From Bog-950 sp035299425 (GTDB lineage Bacteria; Bacteroidota; Bacteroidia; Chitinophagales; LD1), in NCBI GenBank assembly GCA_035299425.1, contig DATGWP010000024.1, forward strand, positions 21,470-85,469: a DNA stretch of 64,000 nt, written 5' to 3'. The notes under the pieces were generated by a model. It worked only from the letters and a program-made list of their open reading frames with translations, was not told where the DNA came from and ran no database searches. Below, one piece after another: positions 44,536 to 52,700 of the stretch. The first letter of the stretch is position 1. Every line of letters begins with the position of its first letter. A program made the position numbers and the translations under genes.

Positions 44536-45381
44536 ATGTCGCAAATACTGCCCGATGACATTAACCTATACCTGCGCTGGTTGTTTTCTTTTGGTATGCT
44601 GCTGGCCCGCTACCTTATATTTGCCGGCGGTGCTTATTTGCTTTACTATGTAGTTAAGCGGCAAGACTGGCTGTTTATGAAAATACAGCAGAAGTTTCCT
44701 GAGCGTAAGCAGATAGTAACCGAAATAAAATACTCGTTGCTTACATTCCTGGTTTTTGCCTCGGTGGTGGTATTAATACGCCTGGTAATAATGAACGATA
44801 TACTTGAGACAAAAGTCTACAAAACCTTTTCGGAGCATAGCCTGCTTTATTACATTCTTACAACGGTATTTGTTATCGTTTTTCACGACAGCTACTTCTA
44901 CTGGATACACCGCCTGATGCACCACCCTTTGTTTTACGAGAGGGTACACAAGGTGCATCACCTAAGCAAAGACCCTACGCCGTGGGCGGCGTTTGCCTTT
45001 CATCCATTAGAGGCCCTGTTAGAAATAGGTTTTGTGCCTTTGCTCATATTTACCATACCGCTGCACTTCAGCTCATTACTTATACTTTCTATATGGCAAA
45101 TAGGATTTAATGTAATGGGACACCTGGGCTACGAGATGTTTCCGCGCGGCGCCATGCACCACTGGTTTTTAAAGTGGTTCAACACCAGTACCAACCATAA
45201 TATGCACCACAAGTATGTGCGTTGCAATTACGGCCTTTACTTTAGCTATTGGGATAAACTAATGAATACCAACCACGCTAAGTACGAAGAGTTGTTTGAT
45301 GAAGTTACCGCACGAAGAGATGCAGGATTAAAACAACGAAAAGAAGAAACACAACAAGAGCAGGGTGAAGCTTTGGCTTAA
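44536..45381 (+). CDS. Sterol desaturase / fatty acid hydroxylase family membrane protein
   Basis: The protein has 281 residues with about four to five membrane segments (around 20-38, 66-86, 100-118, 160-200). The di-iron histidine boxes of the fatty acid hydroxylase superfamily are present: HDSYFYWIHRLMHH, RVHKVHHLS and TNHNMHHKYV. A C-terminal charged tail is rich in Glu and Gln. It would hydroxylate or desaturate a lipid in the inner membrane using oxygen; the substrate cannot be read from the sequence, with carotenoid, fatty acid and sterol-like all possible. It is a single gene whose stop codon directly abuts the stop of the convergent serine hydrolase gene. Confidence 0.93.
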   Translation: MSQILPDDINLYLRWLFSFGMLLARYLIFAGGAYLLYYVVKRQDWLFMKIQQKFPERKQIVTEIKYSLLTFLVFASVVVLIRLVIMNDILETKVYKTFSEHSLLYYILTTVFVIVFHDSYFYWIHRLMHHPLFYERVHKVHHLSKDPTPWAAFAFHPLEALLEIGFVPLLIFTIPLHFSSLLILSIWQIGFNVMGHLGYEMFPRGAMHHWFLKWFNTSTNHNMHHKYVRCNYGLYFSYWDKLMNTNHAKYEELFDEVTARRDAGLKQRKEETQQEQGEALA

Positions 45382-46515
45382 CTAGTAAGCCTTCAGCACC
45401 TCTTCTACAATTATGCCCAAGTCTTCGGTGTGGTCTCCGTTTATCTCCTGAAGGCAATCTTTGCCTAACCTTACAATAACCAGGTTACGGTCGGGCACGG
45501 TAATAATATACTGGCCAAGTATACCCCACTGAAAAAACACCTTGGTGCCGTTGGATGTATATAACCAAAAGGAGTAACCATAAAAAGGAACCAACACCGG
45601 GGAGGTTGCCATAGATACAAAAGAAGAATCGAGAATCTGGGTGCCGTTCCAGTTACCATGATGCAACATCAGTTTTCCAAAACGGGCAAAGTCGCGGGCA
45701 TTAGAGTTAAAACAACAATAAGCCATTTCTACTCCCTTTTCATCGGTATGCCATTTGGCATCGTGCTCTGCCTGCAAGGGCTTCCATAACCACTCAGAAG
45801 CCAGCTGTGCCAGCGATTTGCCGGTGGCTTTTATAAGGCACATACCCAGCAACTGGGTAGAGCCGCTTTGATAATTATTCACTTTACCCGGCTCATCTTT
45901 TATTGGCAGCGACAACATTAACTTACTTACATCATCGCCATAGTAGGCTTTGGCGGTTACGCAAAACGGGTTGGTGTAAGCCTCGTTCCAGTCAAGGCCC
46001 GAGCTCATGGTGCTTAGGTGCCATAATTCAAGCTCGGCAGCATGTGCGCCTTTTAACTCCGGCAGCAGCGTATTAACCTTTTGGTTCCAGCCCTGCAAAA
46101 TTCCCTTTTGTATAGCAACCTGCGTAAGCATAGTGGTAATGCTTTTAGCCATAGAAAAGGAGTTAGACTGCGAACTATCGGAATAGCCATCCCAGTAATG
46201 CTCGGTAATTATGCTATCGTTTTTTATTACTAAAAAAGCCACACTCTCGGTCTGGCGCAATACCTTATCCAATGGTTCGGATAATGGTTTCTGCATATAG
46301 CTGGCATGCAAAGGCCATTGCCATACATTATCAGCAGCAGGTATGGGGTGTGTATCGAAAAACTGGGCATCGTCGATAGAGGCAGAAGTAGTGCCGTGCA
46401 GGTAAGAAGCGCGGAGGCCTTTAAACAGATAATCGTTGCCTGTAGCTACGACCAATAATAGCAACACGGCTATAAAAATTACAAAACCGGCAATTGCTTT
46501 CAACAACTTTTTCAT
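45382..46515 (-). CDS. Class C beta-lactamase-family serine hydrolase
   Basis: The protein has 377 residues. An N-terminal membrane segment (5-27) anchors or targets it. The active-site SxxK is visible as SMAKSITTM (about residue 122), preceded by a HYWDGYSDSSQ strip; the second motif is NYQSG, common in this subfamily, and the third region reads FFQWGILGQYIITVPDRNLVIVRLG. Unlike the class A homologue at 4594, its catalytic residues look intact. It should be a periplasmic esterase, peptidase or penicillin-recognising enzyme; beta-lactamase activity cannot be assumed. It is a lone minus-strand gene tail to tail with the hydroxylase gene. Confidence 0.9.
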   Translation of the reverse strand: MKKLLKAIAGFVIFIAVLLLLVVATGNDYLFKGLRASYLHGTTSASIDDAQFFDTHPIPAADNVWQWPLHASYMQKPLSEPLDKVLRQTESVAFLVIKNDSIITEHYWDGYSDSSQSNSFSMAKSITTMLTQVAIQKGILQGWNQKVNTLLPELKGAHAAELELWHLSTMSSGLDWNEAYTNPFCVTAKAYYGDDVSKLMLSLPIKDEPGKVNNYQSGSTQLLGMCLIKATGKSLAQLASEWLWKPLQAEHDAKWHTDEKGVEMAYCCFNSNARDFARFGKLMLHHGNWNGTQILDSSFVSMATSPVLVPFYGYSFWLYTSNGTKVFFQWGILGQYIITVPDRNLVIVRLGKDCLQEINGDHTEDLGIIVEEVLKAY

Positions 46516-46581
46516 GATGGCTTTTATTTACCCAAAGTAAGTAAAATAAAAGGTAACGAACGATTAAGACTACACCTTGCC

Positions 46582-47199
46582 CTAATCAATGTCATCCGCA
46601 CCACCGGCTGTTTTTCTTATAAACATGCGACGCAGGGAATTGGTAAAGTATTTATCTGTAGGATAGCGGCGGTGACTGGTAATGTTATTAAACACAATAG
46701 CTACCACCAGCAAAATAAAAGCACCGGATAATACCGGCGATAAAACATACATATAACCCAGGGCCTTTATCTTCTCCGAACCTATTACAGCAATCAACGC
46801 AGTAGCGCCGCCCGGTGGATGCAGCGTTTTTGTTACTTGCATTAAAACAATAGAAAGCGCCACAGCCAGTGGAGCAGTAAGCCATATTATATCAGGCAAT
46901 AACCGGTAAACCGTTACACCCATTATGGCAGATACCAGGTGACCGCCAATTAAATTACGAGGCTGCGCCAGCGGGCTTTGTATGGCGCCGTAAACCAACA
47001 CGCTTGAGGCGCCAAATGAACCAATAAGAAAAATATTTTCGTAGCGGGTTAAAGAATGACTTTGCCAAAAAGCAATTAAACCTATGCCCATAAAAGCACC
47101 TACAAATGACCAGAAGTGCTCCTTATAGTCAACCAGCGTTTCCTTATATATAACATACCGCGAAACGCGCAATCCCCGTTTTATTCTGTTACGCACCAT
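46582..47199 (-). CDS. HPP family integral membrane protein
   Basis: The protein has 205 residues with about five membrane segments. It carries the family signature TLHPPGGATALIAVIG in the second half and a basic N-terminus. HPP proteins have been linked to nitrite transport in cyanobacteria and plastids, but most bacterial members are untested. It has no CBS domain, unlike some family members. It lies 66 bp upstream of the serine hydrolase gene on the same strand. Confidence 0.93.
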   Translation of the reverse strand: MVRNRIKRGLRVSRYVIYKETLVDYKEHFWSFVGAFMGIGLIAFWQSHSLTRYENIFLIGSFGASSVLVYGAIQSPLAQPRNLIGGHLVSAIMGVTVYRLLPDIIWLTAPLAVALSIVLMQVTKTLHPPGGATALIAVIGSEKIKALGYMYVLSPVLSGAFILLVVAIVFNNITSHRRYPTDKYFTNSLRRMFIRKTAGGADDID

Positions 47200-47280
47200 G
47201 CGTGTAAATAAAAAGAAGATTACTGAATTAAGGGGGTTTGTATCAGGATAATCCCTTTAACTATGAGTACCCGGAATTTT

Positions 47281-47493
47281 CTACCCTTTTTTAGCGCCTA
47301 GTAACAGGATACCACCACCTACAGCCATCACTACTACACCCGCAATGGGCGACCATGGCACACGGTGCGGCTCATCTTTGGTAATTTCAAGGTTACCTAT
47401 ATCTACCACTTTCTTTTTAGTAAAAAAGGTAACGCCTCCGAATATGGTAAGTAACAGCCCCACCACTATTAAAACTATGCCTGCCTGTTTCAT
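47281..47493 (-). CDS. Small two-helix membrane protein
   Basis: The protein has 70 residues. A first membrane segment (3-25, IVLIVVGLLLTIFGGVTFF), a short charged loop (KKKVVDIGNLEITKDEPHRVPW) and a second segment (48-67, rich in Gly) make a hairpin. Similar small proteins of unknown function occur widely in Bacteroidota, sometimes annotated as DUF3185-like; I do not assign it firmly. A terminator lies between it and the small lipoprotein gene upstream. Confidence 0.7.
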   Translation of the reverse strand: MKQAGIVLIVVGLLLTIFGGVTFFTKKKVVDIGNLEITKDEPHRVPWSPIAGVVVMAVGGGILLLGAKKG

Positions 47494-47513
47494 AAAATAC
47501 AGTTTGATGAATT

Positions 47514-47552
47514 AATAAAAAAGGCAGAGGCTTATAAAAAAACCCCTGCCTT
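47514..47552 (-). terminator. Intrinsic terminator of the small Cys-rich lipoprotein gene at 47570
   Basis: Arms AAGGCAG and CTGCCTT with further GG/CC pairs at 47521-47552 form a hairpin followed on the minus strand by a T run. It lies 18 bp after the stop codon. Confidence 0.8.
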
Positions 47553-47569
47553 ACATACACTAAAGAAAT

Positions 47570-47770
47570 TTAGATGGCGCCTTTGCAGCTGTATCCCATT
47601 CCTTCCTGTATATCAATAGCTAAGCCGTATTCCGTAGCAGAACCATAATCCTTTTCACAAATTCTTACTTCCGGTTCCGATGATTTGGTGCAAACCTGGC
47701 ACTGCTTGCAAGAGCTGAAACCAGTTGCCAATACAAGGCCCAATGCTGACAATAAAATTAATTTTTTCAT
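47570..47770 (-). CDS. Small Cys-rich lipoprotein (paralogue family member 3)
   Basis: The protein has 66 residues. The signal MKKLILLSALGLVLATGFSSC ends in a lipobox Cys. The mature chain has KQCQVC, RICEKDY and EGMGYSCKGAI. It aligns well with the protein at 19510 (SCK-x-C-x-x-C, C-x-K-D-[FY], EGMGY-x-C) and more weakly with that at 25080. Function unknown. It has its own terminator. The conserved spacing suggests a folded disulfide- or metal-stabilised mini-domain on the periplasmic side of a membrane. Confidence 0.8.
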   Translation of the reverse strand: MKKLILLSALGLVLATGFSSCKQCQVCTKSSEPEVRICEKDYGSATEYGLAIDIQEGMGYSCKGAI

Positions 47771-47818
47771 GATTTGTTGTTTTTTAGTTGATTAAGTGAG
47801 TAATAAAAACTGATTGAT

Positions 47819-47974
47819 CTATAAAGGATTTCTGCCGCGTATTACACGCAGGATAACGGCTATCAGCGCTATTACTAGCAATACGTGTATAATGCCGCCG
47901 GCGTGAAAAGCAAAAAACCCTACTGCCCATCCAATTATAAGAATGACAGCGATTAAATACAGTAGATTTTCCAT
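47819..47974 (-). CDS. Small hydrophobic protein, lmo0937 family
   Basis: From the ATG at 47974 the protein has 51 residues; the longer frame to 48073 adds 33 residues without family resemblance. Two membrane segments are visible (NLLYLIAVILIIGWAVGFFAF and IIHVLLVIALIAVIL) with a GG between and an RVIRGRNPL tail. This matches the lmo0937 family of tiny membrane proteins often induced by stress, as I recall it. Function unknown. Confidence 0.85.
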   Translation of the reverse strand: MENLLYLIAVILIIGWAVGFFAFHAGGIIHVLLVIALIAVILRVIRGRNPL

Positions 47975-48196
47975 GATTGTGGTTTTAGTTATTAAATGGT
48001 TAATACATATTAAGTAACACCTTATATTAAAAATCCGGCGTACCTGCAACTGTAATGGCGAATTTCGTGCCATTACAGTTTTAGGCTGCTTTATGGGAAA
48101 AGTTGGGGAGAATTATCCCATACAAAATCAGGCAGGGAATTTGAAATTGTATGCGTATAACAAATTACCTCATTCAATAAACTAAAACCACGAGTT

Positions 48197-48784
48197 ATGA
48201 AAAAAACAATGCTCTCTATAGCAGTAGCTATCATCTTTGCATTATCGCCACAGCTTACCCATGCCCAGGCCTGGGAACGAAACACCAAGGTACTGGCAAT
48301 AGGCTTCGGCCCTTCTCAGTTTTTCCACTTAGATAGATATTACTATGACCGCGGGCCGCGTGGCTTTCGAAGTTTCTATTGGCCGCTAACAGGCCAGTTT
48401 AATTTTCAGGGAGAGTTTGGCGTACATAAGTATGTAGGCCTTGGCTTTACCACCGGCATTGGAGGCCGCGGACCATACTTTAACGACTATGCCGGTGAGA
48501 TAAATGTACCCATTGGTTTCCTGGTTAACTTTCACTTCTACCAGTTAATTGCCGACCATGCCAGCCGCGATATTAAATCAGACAAGTTGGACATATATGC
48601 AGGACTAACTGTTGGTAGCGGGCTTGCATTTGCCTTCTATCCGGGTTTAACCCGTGTAGTTCCCATAGCCTTTGGAGGGCCGCATGTGGGGTTGCGCTAC
48701 TACTTTGCACCCAGGGTGGGCATAAATGGGGAATTTGGCTTTGGCCGTAGCATAGCCAATGTGGGGTTCGTGTTTAAAATTTAA
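48197..48784 (+). CDS. Small outer membrane beta-barrel-like protein
   Basis: The protein has 195 residues and a signal peptide (1-25, ending THAQA). The mature chain has alternating amphipathic strands with Gly and aromatic residues (LAIGFGPSQFFHLDRYYY, FGVHKYVGLGFTTGIGG, VGLRYYFAPRVGINGEFGFG) and ends on a hydrophobic strand (IANVGFVFKI). It is most likely an 8-strand outer membrane barrel. Function unknown. A terminator-like hairpin follows. Confidence 0.8.
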   Translation: MKKTMLSIAVAIIFALSPQLTHAQAWERNTKVLAIGFGPSQFFHLDRYYYDRGPRGFRSFYWPLTGQFNFQGEFGVHKYVGLGFTTGIGGRGPYFNDYAGEINVPIGFLVNFHFYQLIADHASRDIKSDKLDIYAGLTVGSGLAFAFYPGLTRVVPIAFGGPHVGLRYYFAPRVGINGEFGFGRSIANVGFVFKI

Positions 48785-48808
48785 TTCTCAAATAGTTACA
48801 AAAAAGAG

Positions 48809-48845
48809 AGGGCTCACGGAAATCTGTGGGCCTTTTCTTTTTTTC
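48809..48845 (+). terminator. Intrinsic terminator downstream of the 48197 barrel gene
   Basis: A hairpin with arms GGCTCAC and GTGGGCC (one G-U pair, 48811-48832) is followed by CTTTTC and a long T run. Confidence 0.7.
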
Positions 48846-48900
48846 CTAAGCCCCCACTCAGTTGATTATTTTCTACAAAAAATATTGTGTGCATTATTCA

Positions 48901-48942
48901 CAGGGTATAAAAACACCCTGGATTCGCATAGGCATAGTTTTG
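48901..48942 (+). promoter_or_regulatory. Inverted repeat and candidate -7 box before the 48991 gene
   Basis: CAGGGT and ACCCTG form a 6-bp inverted repeat at 48901-48920, and TAGTTTTG at 48935-48942 fits the TAnnTTTG -7 consensus. The repeat could be an operator. No clear -33 element is seen. Confidence 0.35.
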
Positions 48943-48990
48943 GAATTTAAGCACTCTGTAGAATCTGTTTCTTAATAAATACTATATATC

Positions 48991-49695
48991 ATGAAAGCAA
49001 AACTGATAACAGCGCTGCTTGCAGCTACACTCGCCACTGCGCAGGCACAACCGCAGGCGCGTAAAGGGCCCGAAATAGGATTTCTTGGAGGCCCGGGAGC
49101 AATGATTTTTTACCGCCCTTTCGAAAAAGATGCCACCCTGCCCATGAGCGGAGGCCTTGCAGGTTTATCTATGCAATACAATTTTACGAAAATAGTGGCG
49201 CTGCGCTCAGAAATAAACTATGAGCGCAAAGGAGCCCTTTCTCAACTAAACTTCAATGGCAACAACGGGCAAAACGGCTATTCGGCTAATGTAGTGTATA
49301 ACCGCCTTCATTACATAACAGTACCCGTTATGGCTAAACTTAGCTTTGGCCGCCGTGTTCAGTTCTTTACCAATATTGGTTTGTATGCAGGCTTTAAGGT
49401 AAAGGCTACCGAAACAGTGAGCTCTACTTTTATAGGTGTAGGCGATGGCGCCCTTTCTACTAACCGTGAACGGAACGACATTACCCCAACTGTAGCTAAG
49501 GTAGATGGAGGACTGGTTACAGGTATAGGCTTAACCACACATTTTGCAAAGAGGGCGTCTTTTCTTTTCGAGTTGCGCAACAACCTGGGCTTTGCAGATA
49601 TTCATACGGCTGCTGCCAATAGCCTTAAGCAACATAACAACGCTACTTATATGTTATTCGGTTTTGCATTTAACCTTAGCAAAAACGAGAGATAA
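48991..49695 (+). CDS. Outer membrane beta-barrel protein (porin-like, PF13568 type)
   Basis: The protein has 234 residues and a signal peptide (1-19, ending AQAQP). The mature chain begins RKGPEIGFLGGPG and has strands such as ALRSEINYERKGALSQLNF, LHYITVPVMAKLSFG and VQFFTNIGLYAGFKV, typical of the outer membrane protein beta-barrel family PF13568 of Bacteroidota; it ends on a strand (YMLFGFAFNLS). Function unknown. It converges on the large SprB-repeat gene, with a perfect 16-bp inverted repeat between them. Confidence 0.88.
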   Translation: MKAKLITALLAATLATAQAQPQARKGPEIGFLGGPGAMIFYRPFEKDATLPMSGGLAGLSMQYNFTKIVALRSEINYERKGALSQLNFNGNNGQNGYSANVVYNRLHYITVPVMAKLSFGRRVQFFTNIGLYAGFKVKATETVSSTFIGVGDGALSTNRERNDITPTVAKVDGGLVTGIGLTTHFAKRASFLFELRNNLGFADIHTAAANSLKQHNNATYMLFGFAFNLSKNER

Positions 49696-49697
49696 AA

Positions 49698-49740
49698 TAC
49701 TATGATTAAATAGTCCTTTTCGGGCTATTTAATCATAGTA
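49698..49740. terminator. Perfect 16-bp inverted repeat between convergent genes, likely bidirectional terminator
   Basis: Arms TACTATGATTAAATAG (49698-49713) and its complement (49725-49740) flank an 11-nt loop. The right arm contains the last codons and stop of the 49725 gene. There is no T run, so termination would depend on the stem alone. Confidence 0.6.
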
Positions 49741-52700
49741 ACTGTCCCTTTCCGGATTTCTTCGCGGTGACCGTTTAAGAAGGTAAGCTTTAACTGGTAG
49801 GTGTAAATGCCCGGAGGCTGAATACTGCCTTTGTAATTTCCATCCCACTCAAACTGGTGGTCGTTAGATTCAAACACCTTTTCTCCCCAGCGGTTAAACA
49901 CCTGCATCTGCAGGTAAGCCAATGCTTTCAGGTTTCCAAATATTTTAAACACATCATTATTGCCATCGTTATTTGGTGTAAACGCATTGGGAACAAAAAT
50001 GGTATAGTCGGGCACTACTTCTACTGTCAGCATGTCGGTAGCCGTACAACCGGCATCGTTGGTTACAAGTATATGATACACGGTAGTGCCTTTAGGTGTA
50101 GCTACCGGATCTACACAATCGGTACAACTCAACGATTCGCCGGGGCTCCATACGCTTACATAATTACCTGCGGTGCCGGTTAGGGTATACCCTAACGTAG
50201 TGCTCTCACCAAAATCAATATCAACCGATGGTGTTGCATCTATAGTAAACTCATACAGGTAAACCAATGCAAAGCTATCGCTCATGCTGCAGTTATTGGC
50301 ATCGGTTACAGTAACGTTATAATCTCCAGGCACCAATCCGGTTTGCTGTGCACTTGTGGCAGCGTTGTTCCATGTGTACTGATACGGCACCGAGCCTCCG
50401 TTTATGTTAAGTGTAATACTTCCATCGGGGCTATTGGTAGCACACGTGGGATTGGTAAATGTATTGCTCATTACCATGCCCGATGGCTGGCCTATAACAA
50501 ATGAAATACTGGCCGAACATTGGTTGTTATCAAACACCGTTACATCATAATTACCCGCGGCCAGGCCTGAGCTGCCTGGTTGCACATTGGTATTGCTCCA
50601 TCCGTATGTATAAGGCGGTACACCACCCACAGCGCTTACAGTGGCAGTGCCATCCATATAGCCAAGGCAACTAACATCGGTGTGGGTTTCGCTCACCACT
50701 ATTGCAGCCGGTTCTGACAATGAAACGGAAAGAGATACCGAGCAATAATTTAAATCGCTAACGGTAACTGTATAAGTACCTGCCATCAACCCTGTGAGGT
50801 CTGACAAGGTGTTTCCATCATTCCAAACATATGCATATGGTAATACCCCCGAAGATGCCGTAACACGGATAGTACCATCGGCACCGCCGTGACAGGTAAC
50901 ATCATTATGTGTTTCGGCAGCTACCAAGGCAGCAGGCTCAGCTATTGTCACACTTACCGATGCAGAGCAAAGATTATTGTCGGTAGCCACTACTGTGTAA
51001 GTACCCGCCGGTATAGCTGCCCTATCCTCTGTCAAAACTCCATCGTTCCACACAAAACTGTATGGAGGTACACCACCACCCATAGTAATATCTATGTTTC
51101 CGGTTGCACCACCATTACACAACACATCGGTATGTGTCTCGGCAATAGTTAATACGGTAGGCTCGGCAATAACCACAGCCAGCGTGGCACTGCACTGGTA
51201 ACCGTCATAAACGGTTACTGCGTAATTACCTGCTGCTATAGCAGCCCTGTCTTCGGTATAAACCATATCTGCCCATGCAACTGAGTATGGCAGCGTTCCT
51301 CCTGTAGGCGTTAAGTCAATGCTCCCGGTGGTACCTCCGTTACAAGCTACATCGGTATGTGTTTCGGCAAGCACCAATTGAGTAGGTTCGCTTATGCTTA
51401 CACTAACCGAGACCTGGCAAAGGTTGAAATCGGTAACAGTTACCGAGTAGTTACCGGCCACTATACCCTGGCGGTCTGGTGTTACAGGGCCATCATTCCA
51501 CAGGTACTGATAAGGCGAGGTGCCGCCGGTGACAGTAGTAGTTATACTACCATCACTGCCTCCAAAGCAGGATACATTGGTATGCACCTCTGTTACATTC
51601 AGGTTCGATGCGCTACCTACACTTATACTAAGTGATGCACTGCAAAAATTAATATCCGTAACAGTTATTACATATGTTCCTAAACCAATGCCGTTCCGGT
51701 CCTGGGTAGTAGGGCCATCATTCCAAATATAGCCATAAGGCGATACCGCACCGGCAGCTGTTATATCTATAGCACCGTCTGCCCCGCCACCGCACGAAAC
51801 ATCCGTATGTGTTTCGGTTACGCTAAGCGCTGTTGGCTCGGTTATAATCACACTTATGGTAGCCGTACACAGGTTAGCATCACTTGCTGTTACGCTGTAA
51901 GTACCGGCTGCAATAGCGCTCCTGTCTTCGGTAATAACGGCATCATTCCATATATAGCCATAACCACCTGTACCGCCCGTGGCAGTAATATCAATTGACC
52001 CTGTGCTACCGCCGTTGCAGGCAGCGTTTACATGTGTTTCGGTTACATTCACTGCCGTAGGCTCATTAATAACCACACTCAAGGTAGCGCTGCACTGGTA
52101 ATTATCATATACCGTTAGCGAGTAGTTGCCCGCTGGTATTGCGGTTCTATCTTCAGTATACACCATATCGTTCCATGCAAATGAATACGGCTGGGTACCG
52201 CCCGTAGTAGTTACATCTATTGCACCTGTGTTAGTACCGTTGCAGGTAACAGCGGTATGCGTTTCGGCCAATACAAGTGCAGCCGGCTCGGTTATAGTTA
52301 CAGTTAAGCTGGCACTGCATAAATTGTTATCGGTAGCGGTAACCACATAGGTGCCGGCTGCTAAGGCTGTGCGGTTTTGCTGGGTATTTCCATCAGCCCA
52401 CAAATAAGTATATGGGGCAGTACCTCCGGCAGGCGTTATATCTATACTACCTGTAGCAGCACCATTGCACAATACGTTAGTGTGTGTTTCGGTAATAGTA
52501 AACACTGCTGGCTCGCTAACGGTAACGCTAACGGTAGCCGTGCATTGGGCTGCATCGGTTACAGTAACCGCGTAAGTACCGGCGGCTACGCCCGAAATAT
52601 TTTGGGTTGTGGCATTGTTGCTCCACAAAAACGCATACGGCTGTAAACCGCTGCTTACCACAATGTTTACACCGCCTGAGTTATCACCATTACAATCCAG

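Noticed and set aside
47975..48073. N-terminal extension of the lmo0937-like protein
   Set aside because: The 33 extra residues have no family resemblance, and the family starts at the hydrophobic MENLLYL segment.
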